From the NCBI GenBank assembly GCA_958348245.1, contig CATVYJ010000008.1, forward strand, positions 1-64,000: a DNA stretch of 64,000 nucleotides, in the 5' to 3' direction. The position numbers and the translations under genes are program-made. Origin of the DNA: an uncultured Veillonellaceae bacterium (GTDB taxonomy: Bacteria; Bacillota; Negativicutes; Veillonellales; Dialisteraceae). This document shows, in pieces, positions 52,276-61,474 of the stretch (the first letter of the stretch is position 1; every line of letters begins with the position of its first letter). The notes below the pieces were generated by a model. That model was not told where the DNA came from. It was given only the letters and a program-made list of their open reading frames with translations, and did no database searches.

Positions 52276-53090
52276 ACCTGTCCCTGCTCCACAGCCAGAA
52301 TGACGATGCCTTTTTTATCCGCTTCGGCCAGCACCGCTTCTTTCTCCGCAAAGAGCGTGCGGTGCGCCTCGATGGCGAGCACCGAGCAGCCGCTTTCTTC
52401 CATGGAGCGCAGCGTCTGCAGCCCCACCGCGGGCACGTCGAAGCGCGTATCCTGCTTCGGCTTGGCAGTCTTCACCACCACCGCGCCGCCCCGGCCGAGT
52501 TCGCCGCCCCGCCGGATGCACGCGTCCGTCCCTTCGATGGCTTCGAGCGCCATCACCGCCTGGTTTTTCACCACCACGGTCTGTCCGATGTCCATGCCGC
52601 CCAGCAGCTTGGCCGTGGTGAATCCGTACGCCACGTCCTTCATCTGCGCTTCCGTGGGCCGCTTCTTCGTGAAGACCTGCGGCCCCGGCATGAGCGGCTT
52701 CAGATACTTCGTCTGATCCAGCACGGCGATGCCGTCTTTCGCCAGCTCGTCCACGATGGCCAGCATGATGGTGTCGTCCTTGCGGTTCCGGAGCCGGTTC
52801 AGGAGTTTCAGCGCCCGCATATCCGGCAGGTGAAGCCCCTTGAAGAGCCACTCCTTCGTCACCTTGCCGAGCATGGTCACTTCCCGCACGCGCTCCTTCA
52901 CGAGCGTCTTGATGATGGTATTGAGTTTCGCCACGTTGATCTCGTAGTACACGTCGGCGAGCTCCGCCAGACGCGGGTCCACGCCGGGAATCACCGCGAC
53001 GCATACCACTTCGTATCCCTGCGACTGTACCGCCTGTAAAAACTCGACGGGCAGCGTCCCCACCCCGGCGAGCAGTCCAATTCGTTCCAT
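52272..53090 (-). CDS. lpxI: UDP-2,3-diacylglucosamine diphosphatase (LpxI)
   Basis: Hydrolyses UDP-diacylglucosamine to lipid X. The 272-residue protein is the LpxI type and not the calcineurin-like LpxH. It starts MERIGLLAGVGTLPVEFLQA and has DQTKYLKPLMPGPQVFT, VVVKNQAVMALEAIEGTD and ERGGAVVVK-like segments (here LGRGGAVVVK). It heads the operon; GGAGG precedes the ATG at 53090. A TAAAAT-like -10 may lie near 53147-53158. Confidence 0.93.
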   Translation of the reverse strand: MERIGLLAGVGTLPVEFLQAVQSQGYEVVCVAVIPGVDPRLAELADVYYEINVAKLNTIIKTLVKERVREVTMLGKVTKEWLFKGLHLPDMRALKLLNRLRNRKDDTIMLAIVDELAKDGIAVLDQTKYLKPLMPGPQVFTKKRPTEAQMKDVAYGFTTAKLLGGMDIGQTVVVKNQAVMALEAIEGTDACIRRGGELGRGGAVVVKTAKPKQDTRFDVPAVGLQTLRSMEESGCSVLAIEAHRTLFAEKEAVLAEADKKGIVILAVEQGQV

Positions 53091-53273
53091 ACGTTCCTCC
53101 TGCGGGCGCAGCGCGCTGCCTCCCCGAATCGATTGCATACATAGTTATTTTATCATAAAGCCCCGCCGCCTGCACCCGCGCGCGGCCGTTTCTCCGCAAA
53201 GCCCGCCGGCGTGCGTCTCCTGCTTTATTTTGCGCATTTTGCATGGTCATATCTTTTTTTATCATGCATCGGC

Positions 53274-53302
53274 TTGCCGAATGCCGCCTCATGGAGTATA
53301 CT
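53274..53302 (+). promoter_or_regulatory. Promoter of sstT
   Basis: TTGCCG (53274-53279), 17-bp spacer, TATACT (53297-53302), about 47 bp before the start codon. Confidence 0.7.
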
Positions 53303-53348
53303 ATTTGAAATTGCCCATCTGTAAGAAAAAGAAAAGGAGGATCGGGTT

Positions 53349-54599
53349 TTGTTCACAAGCATAAAAAATACGCTCGCCCGCGTGGCGCTCATCAAGCAGA
53401 TTGCCGTCGGTCTCGTGATCGGCATTCTCATCGCCATGTTCGTTCCGTCGCTGGTGCCGGTGCTCACCATTTTCGGCGACCTTTTCGTACGCGCCCTGAA
53501 AGGGGTCGCGCCTGTGCTGGTCTTCTTCCTCGTCATGAATGCCATGGCGCAGAAGCGGGAAGGGGGCGATGCGAATATGAAGCCGGTCATCCTGCTCTAT
53601 CTGATCGGCACCTTCTGCGCGTCTCTCGTGGGCGTGTCCCTGTCCTTCCTCTTCCCGTCCACGCTGCACCTCTCGGTGGCGGACGCAAACGTCAATCCGC
53701 CGAGCGGCATCGTGGAAGTGCTCCACGGCCTCGTCCTCTCCGTAGTGGACAATCCCGTATCCGCGCTCCTGAACGCGAACTACATCGGCATCCTCGCCTG
53801 GGCGATCATCATGGGCATCGCTTTCCGCAGCGCGGGCACGCCCGGCACGAAAGCCTTCCTTGACGACATCGCCAAGTGCATCACCACCGTCGTGCAGTGG
53901 GTCATCCGCTGCGCCCCCATCGGCATCATGGGCCTCGTGGCGCAGTCCGTGGGCACGAGCGGCCTCTCCGCGCTCGTGAGCTACGTCCAGCTCCTGGGCG
54001 TGCTTCTCACCTCCTATTTCTTCGTGGCGCTCATCATGAATCCGCTCATCGTATTCCTGAATATCCGCCGGAACCCCTATCCGCTCGTATGGGCCACGCT
54101 CCGCGAATCCGCGGTGTACGCGTTCTTCACGCGCAGCTCCGCCGCCAACATTCCGGTGAACCTCAGCCTGTGCAAGCGCCTCGGCCTCAATCCCGACACA
54201 TACACCATCTCCATCCCGCTCGGCGCGACGATCAATATGGCCGGCGCGTCCATCACCATTTCCGTGCTGGCCCTCGCGGCGGCGCACACCCTCGGCATCG
54301 TGGTGGATCTGCCCACGGCGCTCCTCCTGTGCATCGTCTCCACCATCGGCGCGTGCGGCGCGTCCGGCGTAGCGGGCGGCTCGCTCCTCCTCATCCCCGT
54401 GGCGTGCGCCTCCTTCGGCATCGGCAATGACATCGCCATGCAGGTGGTGGGCGTGGGCTTCGTCATCAGCGTCATCGAAGACGCGTGCGAAACCGCGCTG
54501 AACAGCTCGAGCGACGTGCTCTTCACCGCCACCGCGGAATTTGCGCAGCGCGCGAAGGAAGGCACGCTCACCGCGGCCGACCTCCGGCCCCGCCGTTAA
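53349..54599 (+). CDS. sstT: Na+/serine-threonine symporter (SstT)
   Basis: Inner-membrane symporter of the dicarboxylate/amino acid:cation symporter family. The 416-residue protein has FFTRSSAANIPVNLSLCKRLG, TINMAGASITI and the two hairpin regions near its C-terminal third, where Ser and Thr are sensed. The match to SstT is close in length and motif order. The start is TTG at 53349, chosen because AAAGGAGG stands 8 nt upstream. No ATG within 70 residues is better. Confidence 0.93.
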   Translation: MFTSIKNTLARVALIKQIAVGLVIGILIAMFVPSLVPVLTIFGDLFVRALKGVAPVLVFFLVMNAMAQKREGGDANMKPVILLYLIGTFCASLVGVSLSFLFPSTLHLSVADANVNPPSGIVEVLHGLVLSVVDNPVSALLNANYIGILAWAIIMGIAFRSAGTPGTKAFLDDIAKCITTVVQWVIRCAPIGIMGLVAQSVGTSGLSALVSYVQLLGVLLTSYFFVALIMNPLIVFLNIRRNPYPLVWATLRESAVYAFFTRSSAANIPVNLSLCKRLGLNPDTYTISIPLGATINMAGASITISVLALAAAHTLGIVVDLPTALLLCIVSTIGACGASGVAGGSLLLIPVACASFGIGNDIAMQVVGVGFVISVIEDACETALNSSSDVLFTATAEFAQRAKEGTLTAADLRPRR

Positions 54600-54616
54600 A
54601 AAATTTCACCGTCTTT

Positions 54617-54648
54617 GCCCGCGGCCCTGCGCCGCGGGATTTTTTCTG
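54617..54648 (+). terminator. Terminator of sstT
   Basis: CCCGCGG (54618-54624) and CCGCGGG (54632-54638) flank a 7-nt loop and are followed by ATTTTTT. Confidence 0.75.
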
Positions 54649-54667
54649 CCCGCACCGTCCGAACGCA

Positions 54668-54702
54668 CGAAAAAAGAGCCCCGCAAGGGAGCTCTTTTTT
54701 TC
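54668..54702. terminator. Terminator of the porin gene (bidirectional)
   Basis: GAGCCCC, loop, GGGAGCTC (one bulged A) with A-run and T-run; it is just after the porin stop at 54708 on the minus strand. Confidence 0.75.
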
Positions 54703-54707
54703 GTGTC

Positions 54708-56015
54708 TCAGAAGAAATAATTCAGCTCGATGCCGAAGGTGTCGTCCGGATCCGGCGTGCCGGAGACCTTCGATTCGCCGCCGAAGTAGTAGTACGCGTC
54801 CAGTTCCACGTTCCGCGCGACCGCGACGCCCGCCTTCGCCATCCAGAATTTCGCGCCCGACAGGATGGACGCTTCCAGCTGGTCCGTCATATCCCAGGCA
54901 GAATTGCCGCCGAGGTACGCCCTTTCGTCCATGTCCGCATAGTGCAGGCTGACGGAGAAGGAACCGGGCGTTTCCACATCCACTTCGCCGTACGTGAGGC
55001 CCGCGGTCCACAGGGCCGCGTCGTCCGTGAAGTCGTCCGCATGCTTGATATAGTCGCCGTCAATGACGAAGCCGGCCCCCACGGGGATGGCCGCGCCCAC
55101 GCCCCAGACCTTTACATCGTCCGCGTGGAAGGACTGGGCGCCCACCGTGAAGTCGCCGCTCGACGCGTATTTCAGGTAGAACGCGGAGAGATCCACCGCA
55201 TCGGCGATGCTGCCGCCGGCCTTCACATACCACGCGTCGTAGTCGTGCAGGTTGTACGTGAGACCGGTGCCGTCCAGATCGTCCACGCCGCCGTCGAAGC
55301 GTCCGTAGCCCGCGCTGATGTAGAAGGCGTCCGTGCCGTAGGAAGCGGACACGCCGTCGAAGTATCCGTCCTCATCCATGAAGATGCCCGTCTGGGAGAG
55401 GCCCACGCCCATGCGGCCCAGGTCGAGCGTGAAGCGGTCCGTGGGCGCATAGACGGCGTGGATGCGGTCCATGGTGACGTCCCCGTCGTCTTCGCCGTCA
55501 ATGTACGCGTCATTGCCCTTCAAGTCCGCTTCCGCCACCATGCGGCCTTCCACGGTGACCTTGTCGTTCACCTGCGCCGACAGGTTCAGGCGGAGACGCG
55601 CGCCGTACGAGTCGTCCCCGTAGTCGCCGTGATCCTGATACTGCATGCGGGCGTCGCCGCTCCAGGAAATATTGCCCACTTTCTTTTCCAGATTCGACAC
55701 ACGCACGCCGAGGCTGTCCAGTTCGTCCGCGTATTCCGCAGCCAGTTTGTCAATGGCCGCGCGCTGCTCCGCATTGTACTGGTCTTCCTTCGCCATGAGG
55801 CGCGCCGTGATCTGCGCCATTTCATAGCGGGTGATGGACGTCTGTCCCTTGAAAGTGCCGTCCGGATAGCCTTCTACGATGCCCTGTTCGGACAGGTCCG
55901 CCACCGCCTGGTACGCCCAGTCGGAAGTGGACACGTCGGAAAACGGATTGGCCGCCGAGACGGACGCCCCTGCGGCAAGCGCTGCGGCCGCCGCCATCGC
56001 AAGAATTTTTTTCAT
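54708..56015 (-). CDS. SLH-domain outer-membrane porin (OmpM type)
   Basis: Outer-membrane channel attached to the wall, found in Negativicutes. The 435-residue protein has a signal peptide (residues 1-21, MKKILAMAAAAALAAG then ASVSA), one SLH domain (about 24-75: NPFSDVSTSDWAYQAVADLS, GIVEGYPDGTFKGQ, ITRYEMAQ), and a coiled segment (to about 110). A 16-stranded-type beta-barrel region follows with alternating strands and acidic loops. It ends in Phe (ELNYFF) as outer-membrane proteins do. The ATG at 56015 has AAGGAG 8 nt upstream; ATG 56021 is too close. Confidence 0.95.
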   Translation of the reverse strand: MKKILAMAAAAALAAGASVSAANPFSDVSTSDWAYQAVADLSEQGIVEGYPDGTFKGQTSITRYEMAQITARLMAKEDQYNAEQRAAIDKLAAEYADELDSLGVRVSNLEKKVGNISWSGDARMQYQDHGDYGDDSYGARLRLNLSAQVNDKVTVEGRMVAEADLKGNDAYIDGEDDGDVTMDRIHAVYAPTDRFTLDLGRMGVGLSQTGIFMDEDGYFDGVSASYGTDAFYISAGYGRFDGGVDDLDGTGLTYNLHDYDAWYVKAGGSIADAVDLSAFYLKYASSGDFTVGAQSFHADDVKVWGVGAAIPVGAGFVIDGDYIKHADDFTDDAALWTAGLTYGEVDVETPGSFSVSLHYADMDERAYLGGNSAWDMTDQLEASILSGAKFWMAKAGVAVARNVELDAYYYFGGESKVSGTPDPDDTFGIELNYFF

Positions 56016-56105
56016 TGTCATCGCTCCTTTGCGAAAAACACGGAAATGACGCCGCCCAAATATTCTATATGCCTTGTATTATTTTTAGGCGGACTTAACA
56101 TGAAT

Positions 56106-56134
56106 ACTATATCAAATCCACCGCATTCTGTCTA
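56106..56134 (-). promoter_or_regulatory. Promoter of the porin gene
   Basis: Minus strand TAGACA (56129-56134), 17-bp spacer, TATAGT (56106-56111), leaving a leader of about 85 nt. A second TATAAT further upstream in the AT-rich DNA (around 56218) may add to expression. Confidence 0.65.
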
Positions 56135-56155
56135 CCGAGCAGCAGATTCTGCGAT

Positions 56156-56170
56156 TGATAATCATTTCTA
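56156..56170. promoter_or_regulatory. Possible Fur-like site upstream of the porin promoter
   Basis: TGATAAT-C-ATTTCTA agrees with the 7-1-7 Fur consensus (TGATAAT-N-ATTATCA) at 11 of 14 positions. It lies about 22 bp upstream of the -35 box. A chance match is possible in this AT-rich stretch. Confidence 0.3.
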
Positions 56171-56330
56171 TTACCGTTTCTTCATGTTTTCTATAGCGCG
56201 CGCCGCTTTCTCGTTTCTTATTATATCATTAAATTTTAATTTTCAAAGAGAAATATAATTTTTCTCCAATTTTCTGCCATTTCAGTCCCGCTTTCCCCGC
56301 TCCCGCTTCAAAACCGGCTCAAATGGCGGC

Positions 56331-56359
56331 GCAAAAAAAGAACCGCCCGCAGGCAGTTC
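56331..56359 (-). terminator. Terminator of the DUF4153-GNAT unit
   Basis: Minus strand GAACTGCC, loop TGCG, GGCGGTTC, then TTTTTTT. Confidence 0.88.
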
Positions 56360-56367
56360 CTTTCCCT

Positions 56368-57273
56368 TTATTTTTCCTTCACGACGAGCCCCGCTTTCCG
56401 CAGCTCGCCGAAGAGATATTTCAGCACTTCGTAGAGCCGCTCCGCGTCTTCCTTTCCCAGGCGCTTCGGATCGACGCGGAGAAAATCGCGGTAATAATAC
56501 TGAAGGCGCAGAGCCAGCTCGTCTTCCGAAAGCGGAGCCGCCTCCGCCGCGCGCCGCCGCTCCGCTTCCCGGTGCAGCTCCGCCTCCAGCGCCGCGATGC
56601 GCGCGTCCCGCTCGGCGAGCGACGCCCGTATCTGGCGGATCTCCTGATGAAGCGCCTCCGCCGTGATGGCGTCTCCCGCCAGGTGCGTCCGCGCTTCTTC
56701 CAGCCGCCGGCGCAATTCCGCCGCGGTCTCCCGGAGGAGGCCGATGGTGCGCCGCGCGTCGTCCAGAAGGGCCCGCCGCGGGTCCTCCGCGGGGAAGACC
56801 AGCCGCATCTGATGCCACACCACGCCGCCGTGCTCCGACCGGGACACCCCTTCGTCCGCAAAGCCGAAGCGCGCGTAGTACGGGATGAGCGGCGCTTTGC
56901 ACGTGAGCACCACCCCGCTGCGCCCTTCCCGGCGGGCTTCGGCGATGAACGCTTCCATGAGCCGCGCCGCGATGCCTTCCCGCCGGCGGTCCGGCACGGT
57001 ATTGAGCCCGAAAATCATCTGCCACGGCCCGTCTTCCCGGTGCATCGTCTCATCGTCATACATGGCGTCCGCGAGGTCCTTCTCCTCCGTGACCATGCCG
57101 TCGATGAACCCCACGAGGCGGCCCGCATCGAAGAGGAGCAGGAAGTGCCCGCCGTACGCCGCGAGCCGCCGGGCGAGCTGCTCCCGCGTGGCCGCTTCCG
57201 CCGGCGGGAAACAGGCCGCCTCCACCGCGGCGACCGCGTCCAGATCCTTCACTGTGGCTTTTCTGATTTCCAT
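56368..57273 (-). CDS. GNAT N-acetyltransferase with C-terminal coiled-coil extension
   Basis: The 301-residue protein has a GNAT domain (residues 1-160): MEIRKATVKDLDAVAAVEAA, FLLLFDAGRLVGFIDG, and the acetyl-CoA motif LNTVPDRRREGIAARLM. The AEARREGRSGVVLTCK and PYYARFGF blocks match predicted acetyltransferases. Beyond 165 it has a long Arg/Glu/Ala-rich coiled coil (about 175-260) and a short basic end. The extension is not part of the GNAT fold and may mediate assembly. ATG 57273 has AAAGGG a few nt upstream. It follows the DUF4153 gene by about 11 bp. Confidence 0.87.
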   Translation of the reverse strand: MEIRKATVKDLDAVAAVEAACFPPAEAATREQLARRLAAYGGHFLLLFDAGRLVGFIDGMVTEEKDLADAMYDDETMHREDGPWQMIFGLNTVPDRRREGIAARLMEAFIAEARREGRSGVVLTCKAPLIPYYARFGFADEGVSRSEHGGVVWHQMRLVFPAEDPRRALLDDARRTIGLLRETAAELRRRLEEARTHLAGDAITAEALHQEIRQIRASLAERDARIAALEAELHREAERRRAAEAAPLSEDELALRLQYYYRDFLRVDPKRLGKEDAERLYEVLKYLFGELRKAGLVVKEK

Positions 57274-57283
57274 ACCCATCCCT

Positions 57284-58840
57284 TTACCTTTCCAGAATCC
57301 ATGCATAGATCATATACCGCGGCGGCCCCTCTTCCTGCATGCGGGTGCACCGCCGGAAGAGCACCGTGTGCGTCTCGTCCGCTTCCCACGTCATGGGCGC
57401 AGTCTGTTCGCCCTCGGGCCGCGCGGCGAAGAAATCCTCCAGCACGACCCGCGCGTCGTACGTGCGCCCCTCCACGGTGAAGACGCCCTCCGTCGTGCCG
57501 TTGTACTCGTACAGCCGGCTGTACCCGGAAATATCCGCGGGCGTCATATCCGAGAGCGGCACCACACTCCGCCCCGCCGCGGTCTGCTCCGCCGCGAGGC
57601 GGGAAATTTCCTCCGACCGGGCGATCTGGTCGGCGAAGGTATAGTCCGCCCGATCGTCAAGAAACGTCTGCCGCCGGATGTACGCCCAGGCGCTCACGAG
57701 ACGTGCCCGGTCTTCGCCGGAGAGGGGACGCCCCGCCGCGATGTCCCCGTCTTTCATCATATCATACCGCTCGAGCACCGTCTGCGCGCGGTACACCTGC
57801 TCCCGGAGCGGCAGCGCGTACAGCCCCACCGGTCCTGCCGACGCGGCGAGCGCCATCGCCGCCACGAGGAGGAAGAGCCCCCGCCGGCTCCGCCGGAAAA
57901 AGCCGAAAGCCATCACGGCCAGGCCGAAGACAGTGCACAGGAGCGACGCATAGCGCGCCGAGGTGAGGCCGTACGCGTCGAAACGGATCCACACGCAGAC
58001 AAGCTGCACCGCAACGACGGGGAGAAGCGCCGGTCCGCCCCACCGGAGGAAAGCCCGCATGGCGCGCCCGCCCGTCCCGGGAAAGAGGAAATAGCAGAGC
58101 GCGTACCCGCCCGACGCAAGCGAGGCGAACCAGTTCATCTGCCCCGACGGCATCGCGCCGGTCCAGAGGATTTTCCCGAGATAGCCGTACAGGATGGCCA
58201 GCAGCACCAGGTACACCGGGAGCAGCAGCCGGCGGAAGAGCGTGGAGAGCGCCGCGGACGGCTTCGCTTCTCCGTCCGGCACCCACGAGAGAAAGAGCGG
58301 CCCCGCCACGGCGACGAAGGCCCACTCCGCGGCCAGCGTATGCCACCGGCCGTCCACATCAAAGAGCAGCGTATCCGCCGCGAGGAGGCACACCATGAGC
58401 GACGCCGCGAGGAGCACCGCCGCGCCGAGCGTCTTCCACGCGCCGAGGAACACCTGCGCGAAGGCCCCTTCCCCGCTGCGCTTCGTGAGAACGTACAGCC
58501 CCGCCGCGAAACACGCCGCGCAGAAGCACGCCGCCGAGAGCGTCCGCTCCGACGATCCGCAGGCGGAAAAATACACATACCACGCGCCCGCCGCGGGAAT
58601 CGACAGGAGCTGCCGCCGGTCGTACGGCCGATCGCGGCCCGCCTCCCCTCCGCAGGCGAGAGCCGCCGCGAGGAATGCCGCGCAGAGCGCCGCCGCCAGG
58701 AGCGCAGGCTCCGCGCCCCGCTCGGCAAAGAGATCCCACGCGAGCAGCAGAAACGCCGCCTGGCACCACGCGCAGGCCATATAAAACCGCTTCGCCGCCG
58801 CGCCGCCCCGCGCGAGCAGCGCCGTCATCCGCCGTTTCAT
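57284..58840 (-). CDS. DUF4153-family polytopic membrane protein
   Basis: The 518-residue protein has some 12 hydrophobic segments (for example LLAAALCAAFLAAALACG, LGAAVLLAASLMVCLLAADT, GPALLPVVAVQLVCVW) and a soluble C-terminal domain (about 385-518). The latter has RAQTVLERYDMMKDGDIAAG. The overall shape, with YGYLGKILWTGAMPSGQMNWF in the middle, fits DUF4153; function is unknown. The ATG at 58840 has AAGGAG upstream; the longer ORF to 58972 is not supported. Confidence 0.82.
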   Translation of the reverse strand: MKRRMTALLARGGAAAKRFYMACAWCQAAFLLLAWDLFAERGAEPALLAAALCAAFLAAALACGGEAGRDRPYDRRQLLSIPAAGAWYVYFSACGSSERTLSAACFCAACFAAGLYVLTKRSGEGAFAQVFLGAWKTLGAAVLLAASLMVCLLAADTLLFDVDGRWHTLAAEWAFVAVAGPLFLSWVPDGEAKPSAALSTLFRRLLLPVYLVLLAILYGYLGKILWTGAMPSGQMNWFASLASGGYALCYFLFPGTGGRAMRAFLRWGGPALLPVVAVQLVCVWIRFDAYGLTSARYASLLCTVFGLAVMAFGFFRRSRRGLFLLVAAMALAASAGPVGLYALPLREQVYRAQTVLERYDMMKDGDIAAGRPLSGEDRARLVSAWAYIRRQTFLDDRADYTFADQIARSEEISRLAAEQTAAGRSVVPLSDMTPADISGYSRLYEYNGTTEGVFTVEGRTYDARVVLEDFFAARPEGEQTAPMTWEADETHTVLFRRCTRMQEEGPPRYMIYAWILER

Positions 58841-58951
58841 AGTTCCGCTCCTTTCCGCGCCCATCCGGCGCTTTCCTTTATCATAGCAGGAAACGCCGCA
58901 TCCGGCAGGAAATTTCTCCGCGCGGAAGCAATTTCCCCTCCGGGCGGCCAC

Positions 58952-58980
58952 TTGTCCCGCCTCCGGCCTCATGATACGAT
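58952..58980 (+). promoter_or_regulatory. Promoter of the DUF898-like gene
   Basis: TTGTCC (58952-58957), 17-bp spacer, TACGAT (58975-58980). Confidence 0.6.
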
Positions 58981-59022
58981 GAAGAAAAACCGGCGGCGCT
59001 TCGCCGCGGAAAGGAGTCTCTC

Positions 59023-59343
59023 ATGGAACGTTCCACATTTACGGGCAGCGTGCTCTGCTTCCTCTGGTTTTCCCTGCTGGCCTTCCTCGCCGTGACCTTC
59101 ACCTTTTCCCTCGCGCTTCCCTGGGTGTACGCCGCATTTCACCGCTGGCTCGCGCGGAATACGTACATCGAAGGGCGGCAGCTCCGCTTCGACGGGACCG
59201 GCGGCGAACTCTTCTGGAAATATCTCCTCTGGCTCGTCCTCACGATCCTCACCTTCGGCATTTACGGCTTCTGGCTCTTCAATAAGCTCACCGCCTGGCG
59301 CGTCTCGCACACGCATTTCGCCGACGCCGCGCCCGCAGCATGA
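59023..59343 (+). CDS. DUF898-like small membrane protein
   Basis: The 106-residue protein has two hydrophobic segments (about 12-34 and 66-86) around RLRFDGTGGELFWKYLLW. It ends YGFWLFNKLTAWRVSHTHF. The FDGTGGELFxxxL block and the W...HTHF end are DUF898 (YjgN) features, but the full domain is longer, so this is a single-unit version. Function unknown. Confidence 0.8.
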   Translation: MERSTFTGSVLCFLWFSLLAFLAVTFTFSLALPWVYAAFHRWLARNTYIEGRQLRFDGTGGELFWKYLLWLVLTILTFGIYGFWLFNKLTAWRVSHTHFADAAPAA

Positions 59344-59399
59344 CCCGTTTCCGCCACAAAAAGAAAACGCTGCGGAGCCGTCTGCCTGAAAAACGCGCG

Positions 59400-59436
59400 C
59401 AAAAAAGCACCGGACTGAAATCCGATGCTTTTCTTT
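59400..59436. terminator. Terminator between DUF898 gene and groL
   Basis: AGCACCGGA and TCCGATGCT (59406-59414 with 59421-59429, one mismatch) with A-run and T-run; can serve both converging genes. Confidence 0.8.
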
Positions 59437-59470
59437 TTATGTTGTAGAGAGATGCGTCACCGCGGGGCGA

Positions 59471-61105
59471 TTACATCATGCCGCCCATGCCGCCTGCGGG
59501 CATCGGGGGCATAGCCGGCTTTTCTTCCGGCAGTTCGCCTACGACGGCTTCCGTGGTGAGGACGAGCGCCGCAATGCTGGCCGCGTTCTGCAGCGCAGTG
59601 CGGGTAACCTTCGCCGGGTCTACGATGCCGGCGGCGATCATGTCTTCGTACTTGTCTTCCGCCGCGTTGTAGCCTACGCCCTTCGCCGCTTCGCGCACCT
59701 TGTTGGCCACGATGGAGCCTTCCACGCCGGCGTTGTCCGCGATCTGGCGGATCGGCGCTTCGATGGCGTGACGGACGAGGTTGATGCCGGTCTGGACGTC
59801 CCCTTCTTCATGGAGATCGTTCAGTTTTTCCTGGATGTCGATGAAGGTGGTGCCGCCGCCTGCGACGATGCCTTCTTCTACGGCCGCGCGGGTCGCGTTC
59901 AGCGCGTCTTCGATGCGGAGGCGCTTATCTTTCATTTCCACTTCGGTCGCCGCGCCCACTTCGATGACGGCTACGCCGCCGCCGAGTTTCGCCAGGCGTT
60001 CCTGGAGCTTGTCCTTGTCAAACTGGGAAGAGGTTTCCGCGAGCTGGGTGCGGATTTCGTTGACGCGGGCCGCGATGGCTTCCTTGCGTTCCGCCGCCTG
60101 CTGGTCGCTGACGATGATGGTGGTGTTGTCTTTGGTGATGCGGATCTGATGCGCCGTGCCGAGGTCTTCAATGCCTGCGGATTCGAGCTTGCGGCCCATA
60201 TCCTGGCTGATGACCTGGCCGCCGGTGAGGATGGCGATATCCTGCAGCATGGCTTTGCGGCGGTCGCCGAATCCCGGAGCCTTCACCGCTGCGCACTTGA
60301 AGGTGCCGCGGAGCCGGTTCACCACGAGGGTGGCGAGCGCTTCGCCTTCCACGTCTTCGGCGATGATGAGGAGTTCCTTGCCGGACTGCACCACTTTTTC
60401 AAGCAGCGGCAGGATGTCCTGCAGGACGTTGATCTTCTTGTCCGTAATGAGGATGTAGGGGTCGGTCATGACGCATTCCATCTTGTCCGGATCGGAGACC
60501 ATGTACGGGCTGAGGTAGCCGCGGTCAAACTGCATGCCTTCCGTGAATTTCAGCTTCGTTTCCATGGTCTTGGATTCTTCCACGTTGATGATGCCGTCCT
60601 TGCCCACTTTTTCCATGGCGTCGGCGATGAGGCCGCCGATGGTGGCGTCCGCCGCGGAGATGGAAGCGACCTGCGCGATGGCGTCGCGGGTGCTTACCGG
60701 GATGGCTCTCTTCTTGATTTCTTCCACGAGGCAGGCCACGGCCTTTTCGATGCCCTTCTTCAGGACCATGGGGTTCGCGCCGGCTGCGACGTTGCGCATG
60801 CCTTCGTGAATCATGGACTGCGCAAGGAGCGTCGCGGTGGTGGTGCCGTCGCCGGCCACGTCGTTGGTCTTCGTGGCGACTTCCTTCACGAGCTGAGCGC
60901 CCATGTTTTCAAAGGGGTCTTTCAGTTCGATTTCACGGGCGATGGACACGCCGTCGTTGACGATGTTCGGAGCGCCGAACTTCTTGTCCAGCACTACGTT
61001 GCGGCCTTTCGGGCCGAGGGTAATCTTTACGGCGTTCGCGAGCTGATCCACGCCGCGGAGCAGCGCCGCGCGGGCTTCTTCATTGTACAGTACTTTCTTT
61101 GCCAT
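59471..61105 (-). CDS. groL: Chaperonin GroEL
   Basis: 60-kDa chaperonin. The 544-residue protein has the whole GroEL pattern: ITLGPKGRNVVLDKKFG, VAGDGTTTATLLAQ, GRFAGRDKPLLI-type segment as KELLIIAEDVEGEALATLVVN, CAAVKAPGFGDRRK and a Gly-Met tail (PPMPAGGMGGMM). It follows groS by 24 bp. Confidence 0.99.
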   Translation of the reverse strand: MAKKVLYNEEARAALLRGVDQLANAVKITLGPKGRNVVLDKKFGAPNIVNDGVSIAREIELKDPFENMGAQLVKEVATKTNDVAGDGTTTATLLAQSMIHEGMRNVAAGANPMVLKKGIEKAVACLVEEIKKRAIPVSTRDAIAQVASISAADATIGGLIADAMEKVGKDGIINVEESKTMETKLKFTEGMQFDRGYLSPYMVSDPDKMECVMTDPYILITDKKINVLQDILPLLEKVVQSGKELLIIAEDVEGEALATLVVNRLRGTFKCAAVKAPGFGDRRKAMLQDIAILTGGQVISQDMGRKLESAGIEDLGTAHQIRITKDNTTIIVSDQQAAERKEAIAARVNEIRTQLAETSSQFDKDKLQERLAKLGGGVAVIEVGAATEVEMKDKRLRIEDALNATRAAVEEGIVAGGGTTFIDIQEKLNDLHEEGDVQTGINLVRHAIEAPIRQIADNAGVEGSIVANKVREAAKGVGYNAAEDKYEDMIAAGIVDPAKVTRTALQNAASIAALVLTTEAVVGELPEEKPAMPPMPAGGMGGMM

Positions 61106-61129
61106 TTATGTCACTCCTTGTTTGAACAA

Positions 61130-61411
61130 TCAGAATACGCAGAGAATATCCCGTTCGGTGATGAGCAGGTAATGCTTGCCGCCTTCGTCGATATCCGTGC
61201 CGGAATATTTCGCGAAGAGCACTTCGTCGCCCACTTTGACTTCCATGGGGATGCGCTGGCCGTTGTCGTTGTACTTGCCTTCGCCCACCGCCACGACGGT
61301 GCCTTTCTGAGACTTCTTCTGTGCTGTATCCGGCAGCAGGATGCCGCCCTTCGTCTTGGTTTCTTCTTCTTTTACTTCAATCAGAACACGATCTGCTAAT
61401 GGTTTTAACAT
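61130..61411 (-). CDS. groS: Co-chaperonin GroES
   Basis: The 93-residue protein begins MLKPLADRVLIEVKEEE, with the mobile loop KTKGGILLPDTAQ and GDEVLFAKYSGTDI. The start is ATG 61411 (GGAGGAG upstream); the earlier in-frame ATG lies within the CIRCE region and is not used. Controlled by a CIRCE element (HrcA). Confidence 0.98.
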   Translation of the reverse strand: MLKPLADRVLIEVKEEETKTKGGILLPDTAQKKSQKGTVVAVGEGKYNDNGQRIPMEVKVGDEVLFAKYSGTDIDEGGKHYLLITERDILCVF

Positions 61412-61433
61412 TTCGACTCCTCCTTCTGAGTTA

Positions 61434-61460
61434 TTAGCACTCACTTCTATCGAGTGCTAA
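61434..61460 (-). promoter_or_regulatory. CIRCE element (HrcA operator)
   Basis: TTAGCACTC-N9-GAGTGCTAA, a perfect consensus, between the promoter and groS. It predicts heat-shock repression by HrcA. Confidence 0.98.
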
Positions 61461-61474
61461 CTTTTTACGTTCCT

